From Isoetes taiwanensis (lineage: Eukaryota; Streptophyta; Lycopodiopsida; Isoetales; Isoetaceae): a stretch of DNA of 64,000 nucleotides. Below are positions 37,105-49,019 of this stretch, piece after piece; positions within the stretch are counted from its first letter, which is position 1; every line of letters starts with the position of its first letter. Under the pieces are notes generated by a model. It saw only the letters and a list, made by a program, of their open reading frames with translations, was not told where the DNA came from and did not search any database. The stretch spans positions 13,706,283 through 13,770,282 of the forward strand of contig JAJEKV010000025.1 in NCBI GenBank assembly GCA_021234155.1. Direction: 5' to 3'. A program made the translations under genes and the position numbers.

Positions 37105-39000
37105 CACAAGGCACCCAAAACTTTTAACCACTATAATAAACCACTGATAAACCACTATAGATGGATTTTTTTATAATAAAAATTTCATTCTAATAAAAGC
37201 CACATAACATAGTGGTTTTTATAACTAGTAATGGTTATTGATGTTGATTTTTGTTATAGCTATTTTCAAAACCAAAAATTAGTTTATTTTGTGGTTTCTA
37301 ACATCAACTAAGGGTCATTCATGTTGGTTTTCTAATGTACCATGGTTATTAATTCGACATTGGTTTGTAGTATATGGTTTTTCAAACACCATTTTAAATA
37401 TGATAATGGTTGTTTATGTTGGTTTCTTCGCTGACACAAAAGTTAGAAGTACTTTATGGTGTGGTTTTTAAATCCAATATAAATGCCATGGTGAAGGTCT
37501 ATGCTAATTTTCTATTATCACAAAATTTTATTTTATAAAATGGTTGTGGTTTGTAGCATACTTTAATGCCGAAGCTAATGCCTGGTGATTGTTCATAACA
37601 TTTAAAAGATGTGGCTATCCGTAGTACAAAACCAACATAGAATTGAATTGAATGTTTTTTATCGTCCACGGAGACCAATCATATAGTAGTGCAGTTTTGC
37701 ATCTATATTAAGTAAGGTTTATATCATGGTTTTCATTTTTCAATACCAATTTATTATCCCATGGCCAAGTATGTATTGAGAAGTAAAATATCATGCTATA
37801 ACGATCTTTGAAAGATGGGAATTATTCCCGAGATTACTTTCTCATTAACTAAATTGATTTTTATCATCTATAATATCCAAATTATTTATGAGGTTTAATA
37901 CAAGCACTTCGTACAAGGACAATCATAAGCATGCAAACCAATAATATAGTTTCTTGAAATTTATTCAATTAAAATTAAAGGACATGTTTTATTATAATTC
38001 TTTCTTGAAGAAAGTAAAAAATATATATTACCACTCCAAGGGCCAATTTAGAGTGCAAGTGCCAAAAGGATGCCTGTCTTAGAGGTTACCATAATATAAC
38101 AAAAATAGCACAAAATATAGCTAAGAATCACACACATGGAGGGACTTACACCAAACTTACACCTCTGCGACGAAAAGATTACAAATGGGCACTAATTATA
38201 CTCAAATCGCTCCCCTATGCATGCATATTAGTCCATCCGATACATTGGGGACTCATACCTCCCAACATGCACTGTAAAAAACCATAGCGTTTGAACAATC
38301 ATGCGGGCTTGGTCCCTAGATAATGATGGGAAAAAAAAAACTACAAGCTAAGAAACCGTTGATTTGAGAACACGTGGGATTTGAACCTGTTGCATTATTG
38401 CCCCATGTTCTCTGCCCAAAGGAGAGATGGGTGCTGCGATCGTTGACCATGGGATTCCCACTTTTGAATTTCTCCCTTAATCAATAATCAAAATTTCCCA
38501 CTTTAAAAGACCAACCAAAGTCAACAAGATTATGGTTCTAGCTGTATGATTCAACATCAATATGGTTATTATATGACAAATCTGCATTGTCTGTGCTAAT
38601 CTACCCATGGTGGGGCCTTTGCATGTCTGATCCACCGTTTTGGCATGCCTACAAATATCATGTCTATTTCTTCAACCATGGATGCTTTTCAACGAAGATT
38701 GGTCTCCAAAATTGACGCATCCATCCACTGCTCTCCATCGATATGCACCTTTGATCTTATCTCTACAAGAGCTGCAATGATCGATGCAGCTCGTTTCCAC
38801 ACCTGTGCAACAAAAGGAGAAATTGCTACACATAGTGGTGGTTTATTACTGTCCAAAAACAAGATATAAGAGAAAATAAAAAAGGAAAAGAAAATCTAGT
38901 ATCAATTTATCAATTTTGATATATGAGGGTGCACCTTCCCAAAACAAAGAAAGAAAACATGAACGGATCGCAAAAAATACTTCCTGCAAGGTCTATACCT

Positions 39001-39537
39001 TCACCTAGAGGGCAAAATATAACTGGAAAGGGAATCCTTGGGGGTAATAAGCATGAGAATTCCCTTAAGAGAAATATGCCAGGTGGACTCGTATCTCCAC
39101 TTTACAAAACCATAGGCCGAGATAATGAAAAAAATTACCATGATAATGAAAAACATTACCATGTACCTAAAGCTTAAAAACAATTTATCCATCCTTTGTT
39201 TTCCTTGATTCATTAGGGAATTAAGGAGAGAGGAATCATTATAGAGAGCGGCAGTTAATGAGATTTGTGTGTAACAGCTGCCCTCTGGTAGAGACCCCCT
39301 ACACTTTTTTGTTTCTTGCTTGCATGGCGGCCGGCTAGCCTGGATACAAAGTTTTTTTTTCTTCTTAGAATGTATGGCGCATACCGCTTGCCGGAATGCA
39401 TGGTCGATGCTATGGCATGGCGCCTTGCTATTGTTCCTATAAAATATCTGTAGCTTGGTTTCTGATTTTTTGGTGTAGCTTGGTTTCTGATTTTTTGGCG
39501 TCAATGGAGCGCATAAGCTTGGTGATGGCATATTCAA
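39001..39537 (-). other. Unassigned 178-codon ORF in the CACTA-like element
   Basis: This is the longest open frame of the window, on the minus strand. It is lysine- and serine-rich at first (SKKKKKLC around residue 57) and has one hydrophobic stretch reading MVMFFIIMVIFFIISAYGF that could span a membrane. No family is recognised. The run of As and Ts in this AT-rich DNA can produce such a segment by chance. It is placed downstream of the lectin fragment in the same direction, so it may be non-coding 3' sequence captured with it. Confidence 0.2.
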
Positions 39538-39661
39538 AGGCGCTGGCCTTTAACTGGCAACCCATTTGAGAGCTGGAGTTGGGACCGGCAACCTCTATTA
39601 CGAAGGTAACTTAGCCTCTGCTACTCTATTCCTCTCTTCATTCTAGCTCTAAAACAATCCG

Positions 39662-40220
39662 TTACACAGGACCGTCTGCATTTTTGGCATCTATGGGGCT
39701 GGAAACGAAATCAATGGAGCGGATCCAGCAATGTTTTTTCTGCAAATGGCTATAAGAGCGACAAGTCTCACCTCTGGCAAATATGCCCTGCTCCAAAACT
39801 TGACCGCAAACCAACTTATTTGTGGGGTGCTTGAAGCTACTCCAAACTGTGCATTTTTTAGATCCAAGGCTCCGTAGTCTATCAGCCACAATTGCTGTAC
39901 TCCTTTACCTTTTGTCCCAGTTTCCCAAACCGGATTGCCAGACTCGTTTCTCAAATCTAAATTGCCAGACTTTTCTAGTTTTAGAGTAGCATTCATTCCT
40001 ACTGTATTGCTTTTCGCTTGCCAAACAATGTCTACAACGTCATCCCCACCTTCATCCCATGCCACCACTGACAATCTGAACTGTCTATTGCCCACATCGC
40101 TCAAGAACACCAGTCTGTACTTGATTGTGGCATTAGTGCTCACCTCATAACCCCGAAAACCAAGCCCTGTTGGAAAGTACGTCCTGCCCTTGCTCAGAAC
40201 ATAATCCAGCCTAGATATCT
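39662..40220 (-). pseudogene. Bulb-type (G-type) lectin gene fragment, EP1-like, frameshifted
   Basis: Read on the minus strand, the frame from about 40,210 gives KGRTYFPTGLGFRGYE, then a beta-prism lectin core: IVWQAKSNTVGMNATLKLE, SGNLDLRNESGNPVWETGT, then LWLIDYGALDLKN. At about 39,850, in a six-A run, the frame shifts and the match goes on in the next frame as TVWSSFKHPTNKLVCGQVLE, the usual VWQSFDHPTDTLLPGQ block of the B_lectin domain. No start codon, signal peptide, PAN, EGF or kinase part remains, and the match ends near 39,700. The family includes secreted EP1-type glycoproteins and extracellular domains of S-domain receptor kinases, which bind mannose-type sugars or act in cell-wall and defence roles. 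Here it is a captured, broken fragment within the transposon. Confidence 0.8.
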
Positions 40221-41847
40221 TTGATTAGAGTAAGACGTTCTAGCAAACGTAACATTGGAAAAGGAGAGAAAGATCAAGAAATTGGCAAAGGAGAGCAAAA
40301 CTATGTTGGGCTTGCTAATTGAGCTGCAATTCGGCCACCAGGTTCTCCTTACTACTGTTGCTATTTAGTTCTTCCCTTTTATTTTCTTTACAATTATAAC
40401 CTAACTCTTTTATACTACAGAAGCATACGAAGGAAATTTAGAGGCATACGAAGGAAATTTAGCCTTCCTGTGAAACTACACCTCTGGAAAATGGAAGCTC
40501 AGGCTGGTTATGGCAAGTACCTTCCAACTCTAGCTGTGTTTGCTATGCCATTCATGTAGCTACTGTTTTTATGCAGACTCCCTTTGCAGCAAATCTTGGT
40601 CCAGACTAGGAATGATGTTTTGCAGCTTGCGGTCAAAAAGTGCCATTAGAACATTCGTTTCTTGAAACTCAACCATCGAAAACAATCAGGTAGTATTAGA
40701 GGTTTTTTCTGAAAACTAAAGGAGATCCAACATAGCTTGAGAAGTATACCTCCAACATAGCTTGAGAAAAATAGCTTTGCAATCTTTCTGCTACAAGGTA
40801 TGTGAGTTTATATGCTTTTATGTGTCAGATCTTGGTACAATTTATAGGAGCCTTCATAGACATTAAAGTAAGAAGTTATATTTTCATACTTTATTGCATC
40901 ACCGGACGGTAGAGGTGATTGGTTTAAGCTGCATTAATGTTTCTGTTATTTATGTACTTAAATACAAGTGCAAAGTCAATGCTTTCTTTCTCTAAGATGT
41001 TTCTATCTGAATTTGTTTTGATATTTATGTACAAGTGCAAGGTTGGTCTTTATGTAAGATATCTGAATTTGTCTTGTATTTCTGAAAATAGATTTATCAC
41101 TGTTTATGAGTTCTCTGTTTATGAGTTCTGGAAATGGTTGGGGTTCAAATCCCCTTGCTCCCTGAAAGCATACATATTGACATAGGCCTAATAAGTACAG
41201 TGACACATAAAAGAAACCATCCACATTCTTTAATAGTTTTAATAGTTTGTTAAATACTCTTGAAATGCTTTAAACAACAAAACATTACTCCTTAATATAT
41301 TTTAGTTAAATAAAAATGAAATGGTTTAAACAACAAAGTGTTACTGGTTCTCATCATTGGTTTATAAATGGTAACCATGAGGATAATGCATAACAAAACC
41401 ATGCACATTTGGAATAAACTATTACTAATGATCATAGTAATTTGAATCTAACACATTGCGAACCATGTGCATTTACCATGACAATTAGCCATGCTAGTTC
41501 ACCACAATAACCAACCACACTATAGAAGCACATGAATAGAGCAGCATATTAAACCACATTCACACCATCATGTTATACCATAGGGACAAACCATACCCTT
41601 AAAACACTATAATATACCACATAAATTTACCAATATGCTATACCACTTTGACAAACTCTACAAGGAAGCCATAGCAATTACCATACCATAACACCACTCT
41701 AACAAACCTTACAAAAGAACCCACTAGTTTAGCCTCATATGGTTTTTAATGATATCAACCCACAAACATGTATTGGTTCTGTCGAATGGTTTTCTAGTCA
41801 CAACCATGGGAAAAACCATGTAGTGTTTTAATTTTGGGTGCCTTGTG

Positions 41848-43935
41848 CTAGATGGCATGTTTGAGCCACCTTAGCATGTTAGAGCCTAGGTGGCATGTTG
41901 GAGGCCGCATGGCATGTTCGAGCCATCTTGGCATGTTGGAGCCTTGGTGGCATGTTGGAACCTAAGTGACGTGCTTGGGCCACCTCGGCAGCCTGCGTGT
42001 CATGTTTGAGCTGCCTTGGTATATTTGAACCTAGGTGGCATGTTGGAACCCACGTGGCATGTGTGAGCCATCTTGGCATGTTGGAACCCATGCGGCATGT
42101 TTGAGCCATCTTGGCATGTTTGGGCCTAGGTGGCATGTTTGAGCCACCTTGGAGGGCAACCTTGCTACTCCCCTTGGCCCCCTTGGTCCCTAGTGCCATG
42201 TTGCCTCTGGTAGCTTCGACCTTGCTATGTAGGCTTATCTCTGTTATGATATGCTGGAATTTTTTTCACATGTTGCTGCCTCCATGTTTAAATTTCCATA
42301 ACTTTCTGAAACAGAGCAATTAGTTACTAATTTATAATCATTTATCTTCAAAGAATCAGTTACGAATTTATTATTATCATTCACATTCAAAAAATCATAA
42401 GTAATGCATCTTTTGGCTTTGTTCTTTGATTTTTGCTATGTGTTTGCATATTTGTTTCTTGGTCTAACTTGCACCTGAGATTTGTTGCACGTGAGGCGTC
42501 TTTTCTAACTGGATTTTTTACCATGGCAACCCCTACATTAATGGAACCTTTGATTAGGTTTCCATTTGTTCCTAACGCTCTGTCTATTTACTGTGATTTT
42601 TTATGCTTTTTTGGTTGAAAAATCATAAGTATTGCATATGTAAGCTTTTGGACCTGAATTTTTGCTTGTTGGTCTGCCATATCAAGTAAAAGTTTCAGGA
42701 AATTTGGCTAACGACAAGTGGCTAATGTTTTGCAATTAGTTGCATTCTAATGGTTTTTTGCAATTTAGGTGGAATTTCTGCTTAATTGCACTTAATCATG
42801 GCCAAGAAGTCCTGGATCAGCCTTATTTATGCCAAAAAACCCCTATATGCAAGAAAGAACAAACTGCCATTCTTCTAAACAGAAAATGTCCGGTTTGCTT
42901 TGCTGTCTTATACAATTTTTCAAAGAAGATTCAGAAATGAAATGCATAGTTTTGCTTACCCGAGGCGCTGAAACTCGAGCAATAGATGCATATGCGGAAG
43001 TCTTGGTGCCAGCAAATGCTATCGCAGGTCTAAATCCAAACTTTTTATCATGTACAGTTGCTGTCTCAACACAGCGTTTTGCCATTCTGATGGTATAAAA
43101 TGCCAACTATGCAACAGACTAGACTAGGGCTCTGCAAATATTAAATGCCAAGGAGGATTTCCTAGCTTGTGATAAGCGTGCAGAAAGACTTGCGAATTGC
43201 GGCCCAAAATGAGGCATAAATGACCAACAATATGCTCTGCAAATATTAAATGCCAATGCAAATGATTAGGGGCTCGCAATGCACTAGGGCGCACTAGGCT
43301 CTGCAAATATTAAATGCCCACTTCTATGCAACAGACTAGGCTTTGCAAATATTAAATGCCCACTTCTTTAGACATGGCCACCTCAGAGGAAGAAGGCCAA
43401 GGAGGATTTTTTAGCTTGTGATACGCGTGCAGAAAGACACGTGAATTACAATGCTCTATTGACTCAGTCTATTGACTTAAAACCAATGCTCTATTGACTT
43501 AGGAGTGCCTCTAAGTTACAGAAGAATGACATAGAAGGATGACAGCTGGCTTAAGAGAGTGAACTCTTGGCGTTATCGCGAGGGCCCTGTACAATCTGCT
43601 AAATTTGTTCCCAATATGGCCAATATTGCTCTGCTGCGTTCAAACTAATAAATGAATTGCAGAATGCTAATTATGCAAAGATCCATTTCGTCCTCCATAA
43701 GCCATGTTCGGTCTTATAACAAAGCGCGTAAGTAAGAAAATGACTCTATGGAAGTTTCTTCAAGCTGGCTAAAATACTGAGCTCTTAATGAGTGATCGTA
43801 GGCCTTCTGATCTCTTCACGTGGGCGCAATGAATGTCGACAATGACCACATACAGAAAAGAAGGTGTCGACAAAGACTATCTACAGGAAAAAGAGATGCC
43901 CTCTAATGTTATGCAAACTGGGGTCCTACAAAGTG
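41848..43935. repeat. B unit 6, main part (clean)
   Basis: This is the first high-quality B unit. The minisatellite is at 41,848-42,155, the block with gcatcttttggctttg at 42,405, the coding relic at about 42,740-43,098, and four aaatattaaatgcc motifs at 43,130-43,360. Neither S nor D is present. It serves as the reference for the damaged units B1-B5. Confidence 0.85.
42740..43098 (+). pseudogene. Coding relic in B units (unknown family)
   Basis: Two overlapping open stretches continue each other after one frame change near 42,915. The first (42,740-42,940) reads LDQPYLCQKTPICKKEQTA then LLNRKCPVCFAVL, with cysteines spaced C-x5-C-x12-C-x2-C, suggestive of metal binding. The second (42,829-43,098) reads SEMKCIVLLTRGAETRAIDA then LVPANAIAGLNPNFLSC. 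The same pair is kept in B7 (44,911-45,180) with two or three amino-acid changes, and less well in B1-B4 and B8. I do not recognise the family. It could be a remnant of a transposon protein carried by every B unit. Confidence 0.35.
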
Positions 43936-43954
43936 TTAGGCATGATTTAATGTA

Positions 43955-44290
43955 GGGGCATGTTTGAGCCTAGATGGCATGTTGGAGCCTAGATGGCATG
44001 TTTGAGCCACCTTGTCATGTTAGAGCCTAGGTGGCATGTTCGAGCCACCTTGGCATGTTGGAGCCTTGGTGGCATGTTGGAACCTAAGTGGCGTGCTTGG
44101 GCCACCTTGGCAGCCTGCGTGTCATGTTTGAGCTGCCTTGGCATGTTTGAACCTAGGTGGCATGTTGGAACCCACGTGGCATGTGTGAGCCATCTTGGCA
44201 TGTTGGAACCCATGCGGCATGTTTGAGACACCTTGGCATGTTTGGGCCTAGGTGGCATGTTGGTGGCATGTTTGAGCCATCTTGGAGGGC
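43955..44290. repeat. Hairpin-forming minisatellite, array 7
   Basis: This clean array of about 17 monomers has the alternating gagccaccttggcatgtt and gcctaggtggcatgtt types plus marker variants (ggcgtgcttggg, cctgcgtgtcatg). See 52,475-52,830 for the stem layout. Confidence 0.9.
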
Positions 44291-45605
44291 AACCTTGCTA
44301 CCCCCCTTGGCCCCCTTGGTCCCTAGTGCCATGTTGCCTCTGGTAGCTTCGACCTTGCTATGTAGGCTGGAATGTTTTTCACATGTTGCTGCCTCCATGT
44401 TTAAATTTCCATAACTTTCTGAAACAGAGCAATTAATTACTAATTTATAATCATTTATCTTCAAAGAATCAGTTACGAATTTATTACTATCATTCACATT
44501 CAAAAAATCATAAGTAATGCATCTTTTGGCTTTGTTCTTTGATTTTTGCTATGTGTTTGCATATTTGTTTCCGTGAGGCGTCTTTTCTAACTGGATTTTT
44601 TACCATGGCAACCCCTACATTAATGGAACCTTTGATTAGGTTTCCATTTGTTCCTAACGCTCTGTCTATTTACTGTGATTTTTTATGCTTTTTTGGTTGA
44701 AAAATCATAAGTATTGCATATGTAAGCTTTTGGACCTGAATTTTTGCTTGTTGGTCTGCCATATCAAGTAAAAGTTTCAGGAAATTTGGCTAACGACAAG
44801 TGGCTAATGTTTTGCAATTAGTTGCGTTCTAATGGTTTTTTGCACTTTAGGTGGAATTCCTGCTTAATTGCACTTAATCATGGCCAAGAAGTCCTGGATC
44901 AGCCTTATTTATGCCAAAAAACCCCTATATGCAAGAAAGAACAAACTGCCATTCTTCTAAACAGAAAATGTCCGGTTTGCTTTGCTGTCTTATAAAATTT
45001 TTCAAAGAAGATTCAGAAATGAAATGCATAGTTCTGCTTACCCGAGGCGCTGAAACTCGAGCAATAGATGCATATGCGGAAGTCTTGGTGCCAGCAAATG
45101 TTATCGCAGGTCTAAATCCAAACTTTTTATCATGTACAGTTGCTGTCTCAACACAGCGTTTTGCCATTCTGATGGTATAAAATGCCAACTATGCAACAGA
45201 CTAGACTAGGGCTCTGCAAATATTAAATGCCAAGGAGGATTTCCTAGCTTGTGATAAGCGTGCAGAAAGACTTGCGAATTGCGGCCCAAAATGAGGCATA
45301 AATGACCAACAATATGCTCTGCAAATATTAAATGCCAACTATGCAACAGACTAGGCAGACTAGGCTCTGCAAATATTAAATGCCCACTTCTATGCAACAG
45401 ACTAGGCTCTGCAAATATTAAATGCCCACTTCTTTAGACATGGCCACCTCAGAGGAAGAAGGCCTTGCAAGGAGGATTTTTTAGCTTGTGATATGCGTGC
45501 AAAAAGACATGTGAATTACAATGCTCTATTGACTCAGTCTATTGACTTAAAAACAATGCTCTATTGACTTAGGAGTGCCTCTACAGAAGAAGAAGAATGA
45601 CATAG

Positions 45606-45665
45606 CTTAGAAGGATGACAGCAAGTCATCCTTCTAAGAAGGATGACTTGCTGTCCTTCTTAGAA
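45606..45665. repeat. Nested palindrome able to form a cruciform
   Basis: The segment gaaggatgac-agcaa-gtcatccttc is itself a 10-bp hairpin. It is followed, after taa, by an inverted copy (gaaggatgacttgctgtc then cttc), so the two together form a larger near-perfect palindrome. It replaces part of the plain gaatgacatagaaggatgac segment of other B units. It probably arose by template switching at the gaaggatgac motif. Confidence 0.8.
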
Positions 45666-46222
45666 GGATAAGGATATAAGGATGAGAGTGAACTCTTGGC
45701 GTTATTGCGAGGGCCCTGTACAATCTGCTAAATTTGTTCCCAATATGGCCAATATTGCTCTGCTGCGTTCAAACTAATAAATGAGCTAATTATGCAAAGA
45801 GCCATTTCGTACTCCATAAGCCATGTTCGATCTTCCAACAAAGCGCGCAAGTAAGATAAAATACTGAGCTCTTAATGACTGATCGTAGGCCTTCTAATCT
45901 CTTAATGCTGGCTAAAATACTGAGCTCTTAATGAGTGATCGTAGGCCTTCTGGCGCAATGAATGTCAGACAAACAGAAAAGAAGGTGTCGACAAAGACTA
46001 TCTACAGGAAAAAGAGATGCCCTCTAACTTAACGTTATCCAGGGTCTTGATTCTGGAGAGAGAATGGGCCGGTCTTTCGGGACAATCCACACAAAATGCC
46101 ATAACCCAAGTCAAGCCAAAAAAGAGAGAGGAAGAAACATAACTTAGTTTTTTACTGCACATCATGGATGTTCATCTAAACGCAGGAAATTTCCACGTTA
46201 ACTTAGCAACCCTTCTCTGCTG

Positions 46223-46230
46223 TATATATT
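46223..46230 (+). promoter_or_regulatory. TATA box of the intact Cys-rich gene
   Basis: TATATATT lies 57 bp before the ATG at 46,287, which would place transcription start around 46,255 and leave a 5' leader of roughly 30 nt. The sequence from about 46,035 to 46,286 is not found in any other copy in the window, so this is the only copy with its own promoter. Confidence 0.6.
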
Positions 46231-46286
46231 GCACCACCTTCTCTTCTACAAATGTACTCAGTTCTCCTATCCAATCACAGAGAAAA

Positions 46287-47626
46287 ATGGCAAGCCCAGT
46301 GCTGGTATTTGCAGCCATAGCTAGCCTGCTGGCACTTGGGGTTACGGCATTCAACGTGTCAGAGATCAAACCGCTAGGTAAGTCTAAAAGTGTGGTTAGA
46401 TAGAGCAAAGTTGAAGAATGTTATAACATTTCAATTGGTTTGTTTGTTGCAGAGGGAGAAGGTTGTATGGTGGTCTCAAACGCCTGCTTTCCTGATTTAT
46501 TGTACAGGGGATTTGGAGTGCCCCCTTATTTGTGCCCGGACGGGTTCGAAAAGGATGGGCAGACGCAGAAGTGTTTCAGCCGCTGCAATGTTAGTTACAG
46601 TGGAGTGGGAGATCAGTGCGTTTCGAACTGCCCTCCCGGATTTTCCACCACCGGAGATTTCTGCACCAAAATGTGGGCCAAAGGCTGCTGTTGCACCGGA
46701 TGCTGTAATGGCTGCCCCGACGGATCTAAAGACGTTGGTTGTTTCTGCGCTCAATCCATCGATCGCCATAACTATTCTCGTGGCACCCCATCAGCCATGG
46801 TCTGCGCTGGAGGACAGGTAAAAGTCGTTTTCTTCACAATGCATAGAATTATTATAAGATTGCTAGGTAGATGGTATTTTTACGTCAATTGTCAATCGTC
46901 AATTGATTAATTTCTAGATCAATTTGTCAATTGTCAATTTCTAGACTAAGAAAGATCGATCAATTATTAGTTAGTGACTACTCTAGACTAAGAAAAATCA
47001 ATCAATCAATTATTAGTTAGTGACTGACTTCCACACCATACCACTTAGCGCCATCCTATTACTTAGTAGCTTATATCCTTATCCACTTCGCAGCATCCCT
47101 TAGGACATATGACGACGCTTACCACATATGGCGACTATGATATAGACTCATCATGCTTTTTTTTTTGTCACAGGATTTGGATTCGTATGACGAATTATGC
47201 TACCCCGAATGCCCCAGTGGGTACATTGGAATGGGCCCAATGTGCTGGAGAGAGATTCACAAAACCCATGTTAAGTGTAGTCCATTTCTATATGCCACGG
47301 AGGACATCACATGTGACACGGTGAAGAAACACCTCTCCATAAAGGAAGGATTGCAAAATGGCTGTCTTGCTGCTTTGTTTGGATCTACAGTATTACCAGT
47401 GCTGACCATGGAGGAGGCTGCAAGGATTTGCAAGAATAATATGCTCCAAGGTGCGAATGCCATCAATACGATTATGCAACTGACCAATGCTAAAACCTGC
47501 AACCCAAATGCTACTACAATATGTCTCATGCAAACTTCTAATATTGGAAACATCCGAAGTATCACTGGAAGCACCGGAAGTTCAACCCAACCAACCACTG
47601 AAAGTAGTAGTGCTACCGAAAAGTAG
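46287..47626 (+). CDS. Secreted cysteine-rich protein, 3 exons (intact copy)
   Basis: The exons are 46,287-46,377, 46,453-46,817 and 47,174-47,626, giving 302 aa. All introns are GT-AG (donors gtaagt and gtaaaa; acceptors ttgcag and gtcacag), and the frame is continuous across both junctions. Residues 1-21 (MASPVLVFAAIASLLALGVTA) form a signal peptide. Exon 2 holds 17 cysteines and exon 3 nine. The motif CPxG[FYS] recurs at residues 58, 90, 118 and 165, and residues 108-118 form a dense GCCCTGCCNGC cluster. The last 22 residues are Ser/Thr-rich. CPxGF-GxxC repeats resemble those of extracellular Cys-rich proteins (GCC2/GCC3-like), but I cannot assign a family. Disulphide-rich secretion is inferred; metal binding by the cluster is possible. 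An in-frame upstream ATG (46,164) lies before the TATA box and is not used. Nearby copies lack exon 1. Confidence 0.8.
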
Positions 47627-47731
47627 CAGTTTCACCTAAACCCAACAAGTCACTAGAGACTTTGACAGGAGTGTTAGCGCCAACACTATCCTTGACGTAT
47701 TTCATTCGGTCTCATATGACTTGGGATCTAT

Positions 47732-47785
47732 AATAAACATCTACTCAATATCTATGTTATTTAGTCGTTTGGGACCTATAATAAA
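47732..47785 (+). terminator. Polyadenylation signals of the intact gene
   Basis: AATAAA occurs at 47,732-47,737 and again at 47,780-47,785, in two halves of a 45-bp direct repeat, 106 and 154 nt after the stop codon. The same pair is kept downstream of the other gene copies, so part of the spacer is probably the original 3' UTR. Confidence 0.5.
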
Positions 47786-49019
47786 CATCTACTCATATCG
47801 ATTTTACTTAGTCACGATCGTCATGCCTTGCAAATGTTAAATCAAATGGTGTATGTATGCTGTATTTTTTGGAAAGACGTGTTTTAAACATACAAGAAAT
47901 TTATCGCGGCGGCCAGGCCGTCGCGAACATTTCTTCAGTTCTAAACCTGTGGGGTTGAACCCACTATTAACGTCCAACCTCGTGTCAGCAATTTATGTAG
48001 CAATTCATGTATTTGTAGTTGTGTCGAGTTGTATTAACATTCAATCTAGTGTCAGCAATTTATGTAGCAATTCACGTATCTGTAGTTGTGGAGTTGCAGG
48101 TATTTCGCTTAAGAGACTAGAATAGAAGATGAAATAGTATTTTAACGTCCACTTGAGAATTAGTTAGTTACACAATTGGAGGCAATACGAGACAATTGAA
48201 CTGACCTGATGCCGGGACAATATCTTGTTCTAGCTCTAATTAGCTACTCTCAACTGGCCGATTGGTAACTTAGGTAATGCATATACTGTCTCTCTGCAAC
48301 TTAAGTAATACTCCACGTGAATCTAAGCAGACATCTCATCAAATGTATTTACGTTTTGCTTCATTATTGAAACTGGATCAAATGGCAAATACATTCTCTA
48401 TATTGAAAAAAAATGACGCATGAAGCCTCATTCTCTACATTCTCTCACACAAAGTTGTATCACACTTTTACAATACATATGCTTAGTAAGCAATGTCAGA
48501 TGGAATGCTCTGCACTAACCTAGAGCATGCAAGCTAATGGAGAAGACAAGTCACTTCCACACTCACATCTCCACTCTCCTACAACAAAGGAACTATCCAT
48601 ATTACTTGTCTTGGTAACACTATGGCACTGGTCCTTAGCAGGGCGTCTCGTTAATTTTTAAGACCACATTTCGCAATGATTTGATAAGATTTATATTGGC
48701 ATATCTAAGAAGCTTCTTAGCTTAAGATTACTAATATTGACACCCAAGTTTTATGATGAGAAGATGATTTGCGGGGGTTGTTTGAGTTTCCGTTGCAAGC
48801 CAGAATAAACTGTTGCATATCAATATATGGATTTGTATGACTAAAACTTTCTCATAAAAGATTTAGAAGATTGGAAATAAAGAGGTTAGCATCTTTGTCT
48901 TGCCCTCGAATGGCTAGAACGTGAGTCTGAAAAGTGGCAAGTTCTATCTCCATAATTATCAACTTCTCCTTTCACCTCTTAGCTAAAAGAATTTTGCATT
49001 TGATAACAAATGTGCATAT

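Larger units (their letters stand above)
37105..41847. mobile_element. CACTA-like non-autonomous transposon
   Basis: The element is 4,743 bp with perfect 16-bp terminal inverted repeats, cacaaggcacccaaaa at 37,105-37,120 and its complement at 41,832-41,847. It is flanked by a 3-bp CTA duplication (37,102-37,104 and 41,848-41,850). Removing the element and one CTA restores an ordinary minisatellite junction, gagcctagatggcatg. CAC-starting TIRs, a 3-bp duplication and crowded subterminal short repeats (aaccact/agtggtt at 37,120-37,215; aaccatg-type at 41,340-41,830) are CACTA (En/Spm) features. PIF/Harbinger also makes 3-bp duplications but prefers TWA and other termini. I see no transposase. 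It carries a lectin gene fragment (39,662-40,220). It lies in clean sequence and is probably a young insertion. Confidence 0.8.
43955..46030. repeat. B unit 7 (clean)
   Basis: This has the same order as B6, about 95 per cent alike by eye. The minisatellite is at 43,955-44,290 and the coding relic at about 44,820-45,180. It lacks about 50 bp after tttgtttc (44,570), where B6 has cttggtctaacttgcacc. A palindrome lies at 45,606-45,665. The unit ends near 46,035, where the unique promoter of the intact gene begins. Confidence 0.85.

Noticed and set aside
38370-38400. tRNA T-arm-like text on the minus strand (ggttcaaatcccac)
   Set aside because: No matching acceptor stem, D-arm or anticodon arm is found upstream on that strand.
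41130-41165. tRNA-like text ggggttcaaatcccc
   Set aside because: The stem-loop fits a T-arm, but no acceptor partner or anticodon loop is present, so it is at most a relic or chance.
41879-42199. Long open frames in both directions over the minisatellites (here 106 codons on the minus strand)
   Set aside because: They arise because roughly 20-bp monomers repeat in frame over 60 bp. The same pattern occurs on both strands and in every array, with no protein-like change pattern.
46164-46286. 41-residue N-terminal extension of the intact gene from an upstream in-frame ATG
   Set aside because: It lies upstream of and across the TATA box and would bury the signal peptide. The ATG at 46,287 gives a standard signal sequence.
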